Origin: Flavobacterium sp. A45
Lineage (GTDB): Bacteria > Bacteroidota > Bacteroidia > Flavobacteriales > Flavobacteriaceae
Assembly (NCBI RefSeq): GCF_002001005.1
Contig: NZ_MUNX01000060.1
Location: 1-64,000, forward strand
Reading direction: 5' to 3'
Length of the DNA: 64,000 nucleotides
Below, one piece after another: positions 36,407-45,700 of this stretch (its first letter is position 1; the number at the start of each line of letters is the position of its first letter). A model generated the notes under the pieces. That model worked only from the letters and a program-made list of their open reading frames with translations. It was not told the DNA's origin and did not search any database. Made by a program: the position numbers and the translations under genes.

Positions 36407-36433
36407 AAAAAAAGACCATTACTGGTCTTTTTT
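36407..36433. terminator. Terminator of the 36519-39120 operon, abutting the next start codon
   Basis: AAAAAGACCA (36409-36418) and TGGTCTTTTT (36423-36432) form a perfect 10-bp stem with a TTAC loop and T-runs in both directions. On the minus strand it lies 86 bases after the operon's last stop and three bases before an ATG. Confidence 0.85.
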
Positions 36434-36518
36434 GTTCAACAATCATCTATCGCTATAAAGATAAGATCTTGATTTGTAATGATCATAAGCAAAATATAGC
36501 TATGATGGCTGTGGATTG

Positions 36519-36911
36519 TTATTGCTTGGGAATATTTCCGTCTTCATTTTCACAACCTGCAGGAAACAATATGCTGATTTCATTTAAAAGTTCAAATTCA
36601 TCAATTGGAAATAACTGCAAGGCAATCCCCAAAATAAGCCCGACATCAATCGACCTGTTTTCTATTGTAATGGGAAGTTCAGCACTATCATGATCCAGAG
36701 CTACAATACATAACCTCATCAGGTTTCTTATTACTGAGGCAAGCTCATAGTAATCATACACTTTAATTTCAGCAGTGTGCATCCTGTTTTTATTGTCAAC
36801 TGGTCTCAAAGTATTAAGACAACTGGAGGTCAATCTCTTTATAGTTTCTAGCTTTTCAATTTCATCTGTTTCCATGATCTTTATTTTTAAATCGATTAAT
36901 TCATTTATCAA
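36519..36911 (-). CDS. Unknown protein, third gene of the cargo operon
   Basis: The 130-residue protein is predicted helical (KLETIKRLTSSCLNTLRP, YYELASVIRNLMRLCIVAL) with an acidic tail. I recognise no family. Its ATG overlaps the stop of the 538-residue gene by four bases (ATGA), which implies translational coupling. An internal Met13 is a less likely start. A terminator follows it. Confidence 0.65.
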   Translation of the reverse strand: MINELIDLKIKIMETDEIEKLETIKRLTSSCLNTLRPVDNKNRMHTAEIKVYDYYELASVIRNLMRLCIVALDHDSAELPITIENRSIDVGLILGIALQLFPIDEFELLNEISILFPAGCENEDGNIPKQ

Positions 36912-38524
36912 TCTTGCTCAAAACTCAATAGCAATCTGCCCTCAATAACCAAATTATGCAGTTCGTACATCAGTTTCTCAACAATAACATTCATCTGATC
37001 AACTTCTTCTTTGTTGAGCCTTGTCAGCTTATGATGAAGGGTCATGTGTCTATCTAAATAAGGAAAGAAATCAGTCCAGAACTGCTCTATTAAATAATTA
37101 TACTTTCGTATGTCGGCATCTGCATAGATACATAATTGCCATAATGTTTGATTAGACAAATAATTAGGGAGGTAATAGGTTTTTACAAAAATGTATGTCC
37201 TGCAAAAGGATATAAAAAATAATGCAAAAAAATATTCTAAACCTTGGTAGTTTTCTTCAGCATTATTGACTATCGTAAAATATTGCAAACCAATATCTTT
37301 GGTCGGCTTATAATAAAAATGTAGATCGGCGTAATAAGGATTGTGAGGTATCTCCCAATGAAATTCTGAATGGTAATTGCTGGATGAATATATCAGGTAT
37401 TTATCTTGTATAATATTGGAAAAGAAATTTTGATGTTGATATAGGTTAGTTTGTATCCAGTAACGGCTGTGGCTCAACAAAACGAAATCATATTTTTCAC
37501 CTATTTTGCTTTTTAGAGATTGAGTGATTAATCTTAATTTTTCATTACCCGCACCCGTAGCTATTAGCAAGAGATAATAGGTCGTTTTCTCACCGTAGGT
37601 AATTTGATGATACAAGTAGATCTGTTCGGCTTCAACCGAGTTTAATATGGTTTGTATTGCAATCTCTAGAATTATATCTTTCGGCTTGTCGTTAGCTTCA
37701 CATACTACTTCGTGCCTTTCAAATGATCCTTTTTTTATCAGCTTTTTTAATTCGTCAAGCCGTTCTTCGATAAGACGATAGAGACTTTTTTCGGCAATTC
37801 CAACTGCTTCATACATTTCTTCTTTATAAACTGCATCATCGTCAGCAGACGCTTCTTTTGCTTTTACAAATAAATCCGTCAGATAAAATTTATTATTGCT
37901 GTTTCTCACAAAGTATTTTTGAATCTCAGGAATGTATTCTATAAGATTATTGATTCTTTCACCTAAACTTAGCAAAGCAGATTTATTTCCTGAATACAAT
38001 TCTTCTAAATATTCAAGATCATATTCAATCAATCTTGCATACGATGTAAAAACACTGTTTGAAGAACCTTCTGAAATCAGATTTTGAACTTGTGACTTGT
38101 AAAGATCGTGATCGTGATAAAAATGGTCTTGAAACACGGCAAATCTCTTATTGAATTTCTTCCAGTCCCTTGTAATGACAAGCGAATTTTTACATTCTTC
38201 ATCTTTGTAAATAAGAGCCGAAGGCTGACAGTAAAATTCAATAAATGGATGTCCTAAAGAAAATCGATGATGAAGCTTGTGAGAGTAGATAAAATAGACA
38301 TCGATCTGATAGAGGTTTCTAACTTTTTTTACCCATTTGTTTTGCTTTAGTTGCTCGGCATCTATATTTTTTTCGATATGGATAATAAGATAGGAGAACA
38401 TGGACAAGGGCTGTCTGGTAAAAAACATCTGAATGATAGTATGCTGGTTGACCAACTGTCTGAGGATATTTTCTAAAAACTCGTTTTCGAGTTTTGGAAA
38501 TGAAAGTTTTTCTAGAGTTTTCAT
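36908..38524 (-). CDS. Unknown 538-residue protein with possible NTase/HEPN-like layout
   Basis: Two regions look alike in pattern. Residues about 20-110 (TIIQMFFTRQPLSMFSYLII ... ALIYKDEE) and 280-390 (ILNSVEAEQIYLYHQITYGE ... DKYLIYSSS) each resemble a degenerate nucleotidyltransferase fold without the catalytic GS...DxD signature. After residue 410 a helical region (FFALFFISFCRTYIFVKTYY) resembles a HEPN bundle, with RHMTLH near residue 492 as a possible Rx4-6H motif. No signal peptide or membrane segment is clear. The middle gene of an operon on the tRNA-Leu element, it could be defence or element regulation; this is inference. Confidence 0.6.
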   Translation of the reverse strand: MKTLEKLSFPKLENEFLENILRQLVNQHTIIQMFFTRQPLSMFSYLIIHIEKNIDAEQLKQNKWVKKVRNLYQIDVYFIYSHKLHHRFSLGHPFIEFYCQPSALIYKDEECKNSLVITRDWKKFNKRFAVFQDHFYHDHDLYKSQVQNLISEGSSNSVFTSYARLIEYDLEYLEELYSGNKSALLSLGERINNLIEYIPEIQKYFVRNSNNKFYLTDLFVKAKEASADDDAVYKEEMYEAVGIAEKSLYRLIEERLDELKKLIKKGSFERHEVVCEANDKPKDIILEIAIQTILNSVEAEQIYLYHQITYGEKTTYYLLLIATGAGNEKLRLITQSLKSKIGEKYDFVLLSHSRYWIQTNLYQHQNFFSNIIQDKYLIYSSSNYHSEFHWEIPHNPYYADLHFYYKPTKDIGLQYFTIVNNAEENYQGLEYFFALFFISFCRTYIFVKTYYLPNYLSNQTLWQLCIYADADIRKYNYLIEQFWTDFFPYLDRHMTLHHKLTRLNKEEVDQMNVIVEKLMYELHNLVIEGRLLLSFEQD

Positions 38525-38559
38525 AATACTGTGTTTTTGAAGATTAAATAAAGGATAAT

Positions 38560-39120
38560 TTATTCCACTGAAGGTTCAACCTGCTCATTTTTCTTTATTC
38601 TCTCAACACCTCTTTCTCTCATCAGCTCCCCTGCATCGAGCATTTTGATTAAATGAATATAAGGTGTCGTAAGGTCGGAATCAGGATCTACATAATATGG
38701 AGACAATGAAAGCTCTGTGATTTCACTTAAGAAAAATTCAAACTGTTGAAGTGTTCTCTCTTCAAATGCACTTTTAAGCACCAAAAAAGGATTGTCGTAT
38801 TCTTCCTTGGTCAGAGAAGAAAGATGAAATACCGTTTCGGAGCGGGAAGACTCTTTCACTTTCCATTTCTTGTCTTTCCCTTTCAGGCAATAACAGACTT
38901 TGAGAAAAGAGCATATAGCAGTATAAAAGACAAAAGCATTGCAAGGAGCATCCTGCTTGTAGACTTCTCTCTTATAGCAGTGAAGTACTACTTCACTTAA
39001 ATTCTGTTTATAATAATCAAGATGTGCAAAGTCAAAAATGGCGTCAAATGCCTCAAATGGATTTCCTGCCACAAACCCTGCCCAAAATCTTGTTTCGAAG
39101 GATAATTTATTCTTTTTCAT
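38560..39120 (-). CDS. Unknown protein, first gene of the cargo operon
   Basis: The 186-residue protein has a helical N-terminal half (GNPFEAFDAIFDFAHLDYYK, APCNAFVFYTAICSFLKVCY) and a C-terminal half with FLSEITELSLSPYYVDPDSD and HLIKMLDAGELMRERGVERI. I recognise no named family. It is divergent from the XRE regulator at 39301 across 180 bases containing four GGATA repeats, so the regulator may control it. Confidence 0.68.
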   Translation of the reverse strand: MKKNKLSFETRFWAGFVAGNPFEAFDAIFDFAHLDYYKQNLSEVVLHCYKREVYKQDAPCNAFVFYTAICSFLKVCYCLKGKDKKWKVKESSRSETVFHLSSLTKEEYDNPFLVLKSAFEERTLQQFEFFLSEITELSLSPYYVDPDSDLTTPYIHLIKMLDAGELMRERGVERIKKNEQVEPSVE

Positions 39121-39166
39121 ACTGGGAAGATTTTAAATTCACAAGCGAAGTTCCATTCTTTAAAAA

Positions 39167-39238
39167 GGATAATCTATTCGAAAAGCGGATATAATATCTG
39201 ATAAAAAGGATATTTTACAGGATATTTTTTTATCTTTG
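39167..39238. promoter_or_regulatory. GGATA direct repeats and -7 box between operon and XRE gene
   Basis: GGATA(A/T) occurs at 39167, 39187, 39208 and 39220, with spacings of 20, 21 and 12 bases. A TATCTTTG -7 box for the XRE gene lies at 39231-39238. The repeats are candidate operator sites for the adjacent regulator. Confidence 0.45.
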
Positions 39239-39300
39239 AAACTCAGAATTTTTAATCCAAATGGCTTTATCTTTGAGCCTTCAGAAAATTGATACTCATT

Positions 39301-39708
39301 ATGGAACAGAAAATACATCAGGGAAGAAACGTAAAACGCTTCAGAGAAATGCTTGGAATCAAACAGGAGGCATTGGCTTTTGATCTGGGAAATGACTGGA
39401 ATCAAAAGAAAATTTCTGTTCTAGAGCAAAAAGATGTAATTGAAGATGATTTGCTTAAACAAATCTCCGGAGCGTTAAGAATTCCTGTGGAAGCGTTTCA
39501 GAACTTCGATGAGGAGCAGGCGGTAAATATCATATCTAATACTTTTAACGACCAATCCAATGGATACAATTATTATCCAACTTTCAATATAAATCCAGTA
39601 GAAAAATGGATAGAAGCTTTAGAAGAAATTAAACGATTGAATTTAGAACTTTTGAAAGCTAAAGATGAACAGATTAAGGTATTGGAGAAATTATTAAACG
39701 TGAAATAA
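39301..39708 (+). CDS. XRE-family regulator with C-terminal coiled coil
   Basis: The 135-residue protein has an HTH_3 domain (GRNVKRFREMLGIKQEALAFDL, then KKISVLEQKDVI) at residues about 8-65 and a predicted coiled coil at the C-terminus (WIEALEEIKRLNLELLKAKD). This type is common in Bacteroidota mobile elements. It is divergent from the unknown operon. The ATG at 39301 is preferred over a TTG four codons upstream. Confidence 0.88.
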   Translation: MEQKIHQGRNVKRFREMLGIKQEALAFDLGNDWNQKKISVLEQKDVIEDDLLKQISGALRIPVEAFQNFDEEQAVNIISNTFNDQSNGYNYYPTFNINPVEKWIEALEEIKRLNLELLKAKDEQIKVLEKLLNVK

Positions 39709-39736
39709 TCATTTATAAAAGATAAATTAATTCCAC

Positions 39737-39763
39737 AAAGAGACTTTCGAGTCTCTTTTTTGT
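39737..39763 (+). terminator. Terminator of the XRE gene
   Basis: AAAGAGACT (39737-39745) and AGTCTCTTT (39750-39758) form a perfect stem with a TTCG tetraloop and a T-run. Confidence 0.88.
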
Positions 39764-39813
39764 TTTGGAATATTATTTGATCCACTACATTACATTACCA
39801 AAAACTATCACAC

Positions 39814-40071
39814 ATGAATAAAACTATAAACCTCCGAGTAAAAAGGGAAATTGACAGAGATATTGAACTTAAGATATTAAAATTAAAAGGTTCTTTAATT
39901 ACTAAAGGCTTTACCGAAATCATTCACATTGCAGATGAAAATGAAGATTTTTATCTCAACTCTTTTTCTACTTCTCCTGAACACAAAAAAGAAGCGGAAG
40001 ATTTTATATTAGATTATATTTCAAACCATAATCTTACAGGTACTATTGCTTTAGTTAACACAAAAAATTAA
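39814..40071 (+). CDS. Hypothetical small protein
   Basis: The 85-residue protein is mixed alpha/beta (KTINLRVKREIDRDIELKIL, then EAEDFILDYISNHN). No family is recognised. It lies alone between the XRE gene and the oriT-like region, so it may belong to the element. Confidence 0.5.
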   Translation: MNKTINLRVKREIDRDIELKILKLKGSLITKGFTEIIHIADENEDFYLNSFSTSPEHKKEAEDFILDYISNHNLTGTIALVNTKN

Positions 40072-40711
40072 ATTGTTTTTGACTGCCATAATTCCCCCAA
40101 GATATCCACAAAAATCTTCCTAAAAACAGTCAGAATTTTGTGGATTTTAAAAATATATTGTTTTGAAAAAGTACGCTTCTTTTTTTCTATTATTTTTCAT
40201 TTGCTTTTAAGAAGCGTACACTTTCAAAAGACATTAGAAAATAACTATTTGAGCTTTTTAAAAGTTTAAATAATTCTCTACCCAAAGGAGAAAAAATCAG
40301 CCAAGGTATTGGACATCGGCAACTACGTGCGCATAATGACAATCCTCGTTCCTCGTCCTGTCACCCTTCGGGACTTATAGCACTTCGTTTGCCTAACTGT
40401 CCAATTTCAAATCTGCTTTCTTTTTTTCCTTTTTCTTTGGGAAAGTGATTTAGGCTGTAGCGGTTTCGACTACTTCTTTGCATAAAGCACAACTCCTTCA
40501 ATCCTAGTAGAAATTTAACTATGATAGGATATATCTTTTTTTCATTTATAAATTAGTATCGGACTTTTAAAAAATTGGAAAATTGCAACGTTCCTGCAAT
40601 TGGCAAGATGTCCGGTTGTTAAACAACCGATATCTTGCCACCTATTACCTCGGAACTCGGTGGTGGAGACACTAAAAGGAAAAGAGTTTGAAAAACAATG
40701 CAAAATGAAAG
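40072..40711. other. Structured non-coding region upstream of mobC, oriT candidate
   Basis: No gene is seen. There are nested inverted repeats. Arms 40161-40181 and 40209-40229 pair with a few mismatches. TTGGACA near 40309 pairs with TGTCCAA near 40398. GGCAAGAT/ATCTTGCC with CGGTTGTT/AACAACCG pair at 40602-40639, and TTGCA...TGCAA lies near 40583-40599. Transfer origins of mobilizable elements typically lie just upstream of mobC, hence the oriT suggestion. The nick site is not identified. Confidence 0.45.
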
Positions 40712-41107
40712 ATGATGAAAAGAGAAAATTCAAACAGAACACGTATTGTGGGGTTACGTTTTACACCCGAGGAATTTAATAAAATTGAGAGAAAATGGAA
40801 ATCAACTACCTGTCGAAAACTGAGTGATTATATTCGCAAACACCTATTCAACAAACCTATCACAACCTATTATCGAAACCAATCTCTTGATGAATTAATG
40901 TATGAGCTTATCCGATTACGCAATGAGCTCAATGCCTTGGGAAACAACTTCAACCAGGCGGTTAAAAGGCTTCATACCCTCGACCAAATTCCGGAATTTA
41001 AAGTTTGGATCTTGCGCCACGAACTGGAGAAAAAAATCCTTTTCAACAAGGTGGAAGAAATCAAAAATCACATCCAAAAAATGGCCGAAAAATGGTTGCA
41101 GTCATAA
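40712..41107 (+). CDS. mobC: MobC-like relaxosome accessory protein
   Basis: The 131-residue protein has an N-terminal ribbon-helix-helix (RTRIVGLRFTPEEFNKIERK, then KLSDYIRKHLF) and a helical MobC tail (LIRLRNELNALGNNFNQAVK). MobC-type proteins help the relaxase open DNA at oriT. Upstream is a hairpin-rich region. Downstream only the first codons of a relaxase remain. Either of two adjacent ATGs (40712, 40715) could start it. Confidence 0.85.
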   Translation: MMKRENSNRTRIVGLRFTPEEFNKIERKWKSTTCRKLSDYIRKHLFNKPITTYYRNQSLDELMYELIRLRNELNALGNNFNQAVKRLHTLDQIPEFKVWILRHELEKKILFNKVEEIKNHIQKMAEKWLQS

Positions 41108-41142
41108 AAAGAAAGTTATACTGGAAAAACCAATGTAACTAA
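41092..41142 (+). pseudogene. Relaxase gene remnant (first codons only)
   Basis: An ATG inside the end of mobC opens a 16-codon frame beginning MVAVIK, the usual first residues of Bacteroidota MobA/BmgA-type relaxases, which normally overlap mobC in this way. The frame then departs from the family and stops at 41140-41142. This indicates that the relaxase body was deleted just after its start. Confidence 0.5.
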
Positions 41143-41243
41143 CCAATCGCATTGGAATTTGCATTATGTTTGTATTATAGTATTTTTTATTTTGCAAATA
41201 ATAAAAGAATACCTGCCAAATGGGAAAAAACTGAAAAAAATAG

Positions 41244-41459
41244 ATGACATCACAATTCTCTTTTTTGAAAATAAAGTACCCTCAATTATTTACTATCAGT
41301 GAATTGTCAGAGAAACTATATTACGTTGATCCTAGTTCCTCTCTCTCAAAATCTCGTTTGTTTTCTGAAAAAATGACAATCTTAATTTGGCAATTTGAAA
41401 ATTTAGGTTTCTTTGATGGCAATCAAGTAGAGCGCATAAATCAATATGACTATCCGTAA
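41244..41459 (+). pseudogene. N-terminal fragment of an HsdR/DUF4145-like protein, cut by an IS
   Basis: The 71-codon frame (LKIKYPQLFTISELSEKLYY, DPSSSLSKSRLFSEKM) resembles the extreme N-terminus of type I restriction R subunits or DUF4145-helicase proteins. It runs into the terminal inverted repeat of the IS at 41443. The sequence beyond the other IS end does not continue it. It is probably the remnant of a restriction or defence gene. Confidence 0.55.
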
Positions 41460-42489
41460 CTAATACCATGTTGTTTCTAATGCAGCAATAATAAGTCTAT
41501 CTGATAGTTTGTCTCCAAAATATCTTCTGTTAAATTTATAGCAGAACTCGTCGAGATAATTTTGTACATATTGTTGATTTATACAATTGTGGTGGATTCC
41601 TAAAATCACTTTCTTTGCATTACTGATTGTGCTATTTACCCAAGGAAAAACTTTCGCAGATTTATTCTTGTCAGGTTCTACAATAACCTGATGTTTAGCT
41701 ATTACTTCTTTTAGTTTAGAATATCCTGTGTAACCATCTGAGATTACAGAAGCTGTTTTCTCAACTGACTTTTGAACTTCTTTATTAATTGTTTCGGATT
41801 TCAAATCCTCCATAACAACCATTTTTAAGTAGCCTACTTTTCTATTTGGTTTCCCCTTTTTGGGTGCAGAAATACTAGGTTCGGATTCTACCATCACTAG
41901 CACTTTTGCTTGTCTTTCACTCCCACGACCTCTTTTTCCTGGTTTAGGGTCATCTTTATTGTTATCATCTTTATCTTCGATAACATCTTTGTTGTCAACT
42001 CTTTCAAAAAATCCTTCATCAAATTCAATGCAACCGTCCAATTTATATTTTTCATCGAGTTTACTCATTACACGACGTATTTTGTGCATCATTAACCAAA
42101 TTGGTTCATAGCGTTTGTGACCTAACATACGTTGCATTTCTAATGCCGAAAAACTCTTTTTCGAGAGCGTCATTAGCTCAATGCAAAGCATCCAATATTG
42201 GAAAGGTAAATTCGAATTTTCCATTACAGTTCCAGAACGAAGACTAATTCGACTTCCACACTTTTTGCATTGAAATTTCAAATCAGTTTTACGAAAAGAA
42301 TGTTCTAAATGTCCACATTTTTTACAAACAATTCCAATTTCTAGACGTTTTTTCTTAAAGCCTTCAATGCAAGAAGATTCATCAGGATATTTTTCAAAAA
42401 ATTTACGCAAATTCATAACTGTTTATTTTTGATTCTCTTCCAAATATAAGACAATAGAACAAAAGGTACAAATAACGGATAGTCATATT
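41443..42489. mobile_element. IS1595-family insertion sequence (copy A)
   Basis: The 15-bp terminal repeats AATATGACTATCCGT (41443-41457) and its complement (42475-42489) flank one transposase gene. ATAAAT occurs just outside both ends (41436-41441 and 42490-42495), possibly part of a target duplication. The transposase stop codon lies three bases inside the left repeat. Confidence 0.85.
41460..42416 (-). CDS. IS1595-family (ISXO2-like) transposase
   Basis: The 318-residue protein has an N-terminal zinc ribbon (CKKCGHLEHSF ... CKKCGSRISLRSGTVME) and the ISXO2-like DDE domain (CIEFDEGFFE near residue 138, VISDGYTGYSKL near 232, CINQQYVQNYLDEFCYKFNRR near 282). All domains are intact, so it may be active. 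Confidence 0.93.
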   Translation of the reverse strand: MNLRKFFEKYPDESSCIEGFKKKRLEIGIVCKKCGHLEHSFRKTDLKFQCKKCGSRISLRSGTVMENSNLPFQYWMLCIELMTLSKKSFSALEMQRMLGHKRYEPIWLMMHKIRRVMSKLDEKYKLDGCIEFDEGFFERVDNKDVIEDKDDNNKDDPKPGKRGRGSERQAKVLVMVESEPSISAPKKGKPNRKVGYLKMVVMEDLKSETINKEVQKSVEKTASVISDGYTGYSKLKEVIAKHQVIVEPDKNKSAKVFPWVNSTISNAKKVILGIHHNCINQQYVQNYLDEFCYKFNRRYFGDKLSDRLIIAALETTWY

Positions 42490-42769
42490 ATAAATTATAA
42501 ACGTTAATTCTGCCAAATTGACCGTTAACTACATTTGCTTTTTTTTAGACTACGAAAAAAGCAATTTTGTACTAAAATAAGACTCTAAACAATTACCGAT
42601 GAAAAAGGTATTCCATTGGAAGGACTTATATTACTTATGGAAAAAGCAAAACTAGTTGAAACAAGCTAGTAAAATATCAATAGAGATTTTAAATATAATT
42701 TTTAAAAAAAAATATAATAAGCTCTTTAATTTTAAAATCAACTAAATTATTAACATAACCAATTTACCA
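42490..42769. other. Intergenic region between IS copy A and the T9SS cargo gene
   Basis: An open remnant near 42597-42669 (DEKGIPLEGLILLMEKAKLV, then a stop) looks like the C-terminal end of a lost gene of unknown family. The rest is AT-rich. No clear promoter for the 42770 gene is seen. Confidence 0.35.
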
Positions 42770-45700
42770 ATGAAAAAAATCAAACACAACCTAATGCTTT
42801 GTTTTAGCATAATTACTTTAGGGCTTAATGCGCAAGAATATAAGAGTATGATGTACGATAATAACGTTAATTTTTATGATGTTGTAAAAGAAGCCGAAAG
42901 GTATTTTGATGGATTGGGGCCTGGAAAAAAACATGAAAAAGGCTCAGGTTATAAACAATACCAACGCTGGGTTTATGAGAACGAAAGTAGCTATTACCCA
43001 ACGGGAGTGAGGAACAATGTCGATTTATATGCCGTATTTAATACCTCTGCAAAAGCAAAATCCCAATCAATATTTTCAAAAAGGTCCAGTTCTAATAAGA
43101 TAATGCAAAGTGAGCCTTGGGTAGCTCGAGGACCTGATAGAATAGGTACGGTAGGTTCTCATCAAAGTGTTGGCTTAGGTAGGATTGAAGATTTTTATGT
43201 AAGTGCCAATGAGCAGACCATGTACGTTTGTTCAATAAGTGGTGGTTTTTGGCGCTCAATAGATAGTGGTGATACTTGGGCGTGTACCACAGATGCATTG
43301 GTAGCAACAGGGGTTAATACCATAGCAGTTGACCCAGACGACATCAATCATATTTTGATTAATGTACAAAACGCCAAGAACTATACATCGGAAGGTATTT
43401 ATGAGTCTAGAGATGGAGGGCTTACATGGAATGTAACAAATTTTAATCCCAATAATTTAAACTGGGCCGGTTTAGGTAATAATGGTAAGGTATTTAAAAT
43501 AGCTTTTCATCCTGATAAAGACAACCTAGTTTTTGTAGGAACAACCGAAGGACTTTATAGATCAACCGATTGTTTAGCAACTACAGCAGGATATAGTGTT
43601 ATTGGTGTTGGAGCTGCAGGTATTGATGTAAAAGATATTGTTTTTCACCCAACAGATGATGAAGTTATGTATGTAAGCACACCCTATAATACTGTTCTTT
43701 ATCGTTCAGACGATAGAGGGCTAACGTTTAAACAAATGAAGGGTAGGTTGGATGGAAGTAAATCAGAACCGTCTATTGATGTAAGTGCTGACTGTGCTGA
43801 TTGTGTCTTTGCTTATAGTGAGGAAGGCTTATGGAGATCAACAGATAAAGGAGACACTTGGACAAGGCAACGAAAAGATATGCCAGAAAAATTATTGTTA
43901 GGAGGTGTTTGTGTAAGTGATGACGATAGTGAGAAAATGATTGTTATGGGACAAAATGTGTATTACAGTGACGACAAAGGGGTTACTTTCGCTGAGAATA
44001 CAAAATGGGACAGGGGAGATGAAGATTATGCAAACAATAAAGATTATGTACATGCCGATATAAGAAGAGGTAAATTTATTAATAATAATTTTTGGGTTAG
44101 TACCGATGGCTTTTTAGCTAAAAGTACGTGGAACAACAACAAATTAGAATGGAAATTATTTGAAGGGCAAAGCATAAGGCAAAACTATGCGCTTTCAGTT
44201 AGCCAATCCAATGCAGATGTTACTGTTTGTGGCGCCCAAGATGCAGGTTCTAGTTTAAGGGATGAAAACGGATGGATAGAGTTTTCACAAGGTGATGGCG
44301 GAGCATCTGTTATTCATCCATTAAATGATAAGTGGGCGATTGCTAGTTCTCAATATGGGAACCGATACAGAACAATAGACGGAGGAAAAAACAGGAAAAA
44401 TGTTACCCCGGAAGGTAAGGATAAAGATGGTGATTGGGTGGCCCCATTGCTCATAGATCCTCATGATCAAATGACTGTTTATAGCTTTACGGACGACATC
44501 CATAAGAGCAATGATTTTGGCGAAACTTGGGAGGCTGTTAGTACCAATATTTTTGGTGAAGGAACAGCAAATGCTATTGATGTTGCGGCCATCTCAGAAT
44601 TTAACTCTGATATTATTGTTACTCATAACGAGAAAATAAGATTATCAACAGATGATGGAGTTACATTTGAGGATATTAGAAATGGTTTACCCACCACGGC
44701 CATTACAGATGTGGCATTTTACCCAATGAGTCCAGGTAGGATTGTTGTTGTTTATGGGAATCATGAAGATGGAAATGATAAAGTCTATAAATCATCAGAT
44801 AATGGAGTTACCTGGACCAGTATTACGCATGATTTAAACCAAATGCCCATTCATAGCGTGGTTGTAGATAGGTATTTGAATATTTATGTGGGGACCGAGC
44901 GAGGAGTCTATACAAGAAATTGGGAAAGTAATGATAACTGGCAAGTATTTGATAATAATCTGCCCAATGTTGCTATTAGGGATTTGGCTATAGTTACAGG
45001 TGCAAATACTTTAAGAGCAGCTACTTGGGGTAGGGGATTGTGGGAAGTACCTCTTGCTGAGAAAGAAGATTACCCTAAAATAATAAAAACAAGCATTACC
45101 AATACACCAACAGATGTTTTTCCAGCCGTAGGGATGCCTCAGCGCGTAAAAGCAAAAATTGAAAGTGCAGTATTCGCCATAGATAGTGTTAACGTGCAGT
45201 ACTCTATTAATAGTCGTACTTACAACAATAATATTAAAATGACCATATTGGGAAATCCAAATAATAATGAATGGATGTCAGATACTGCTCTGGCACCAAA
45301 TGCAGTTATAGGGGATAGTATATATTTTAAGGTAAAGGCATATTTTACTGATAATAAAGTTGTTGAATATAGTGAAACTTATGGATTTATGTATAAAATA
45401 CGTGCTTCAAGCTATTGTGTAGCAAATGGAGAAAGAGAAGCCAATATGGCTTGGCAACCATATATAACAAAAGTTGAAATAGACAATGTTAATGACTTTA
45501 GTAACGATTCTCAGTATAGTCAAGGAGAATATTTTTATTATACAAATGCTCCCATAAAATTAAAAAAGAGAGAAACTAACACCTTAGGTGTAACAGTACG
45601 TTTTTTTGGGTTTGGTACTGCTTATGACCATCAAAAAGTTGGAGCTTGGATAGACTTTAATAGAGATGGAGATTTTACCGATGCTGGTGAAGAGATTGTT

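Larger units (their letters stand above)
34623..41142. mobile_element. Integrated mobilizable element at tRNA-Leu (limits uncertain)
   Basis: The stretch holds a large serine recombinase at the tRNA boundary, a small companion ORF, a three-gene cargo operon, an XRE regulator, a structured oriT-like region, a MobC-like gene and the first codons of a relaxase. The left boundary is at tRNA-Leu. The right boundary is not identified; decay begins at the relaxase, and accessory DNA continues to about 52 kb. Confidence 0.6.

Noticed and set aside
43092..43307. Minus-strand open frame inside the T9SS cargo gene
   Set aside because: It is a shadow of the BNR-repeat coding frame with no supporting signals.
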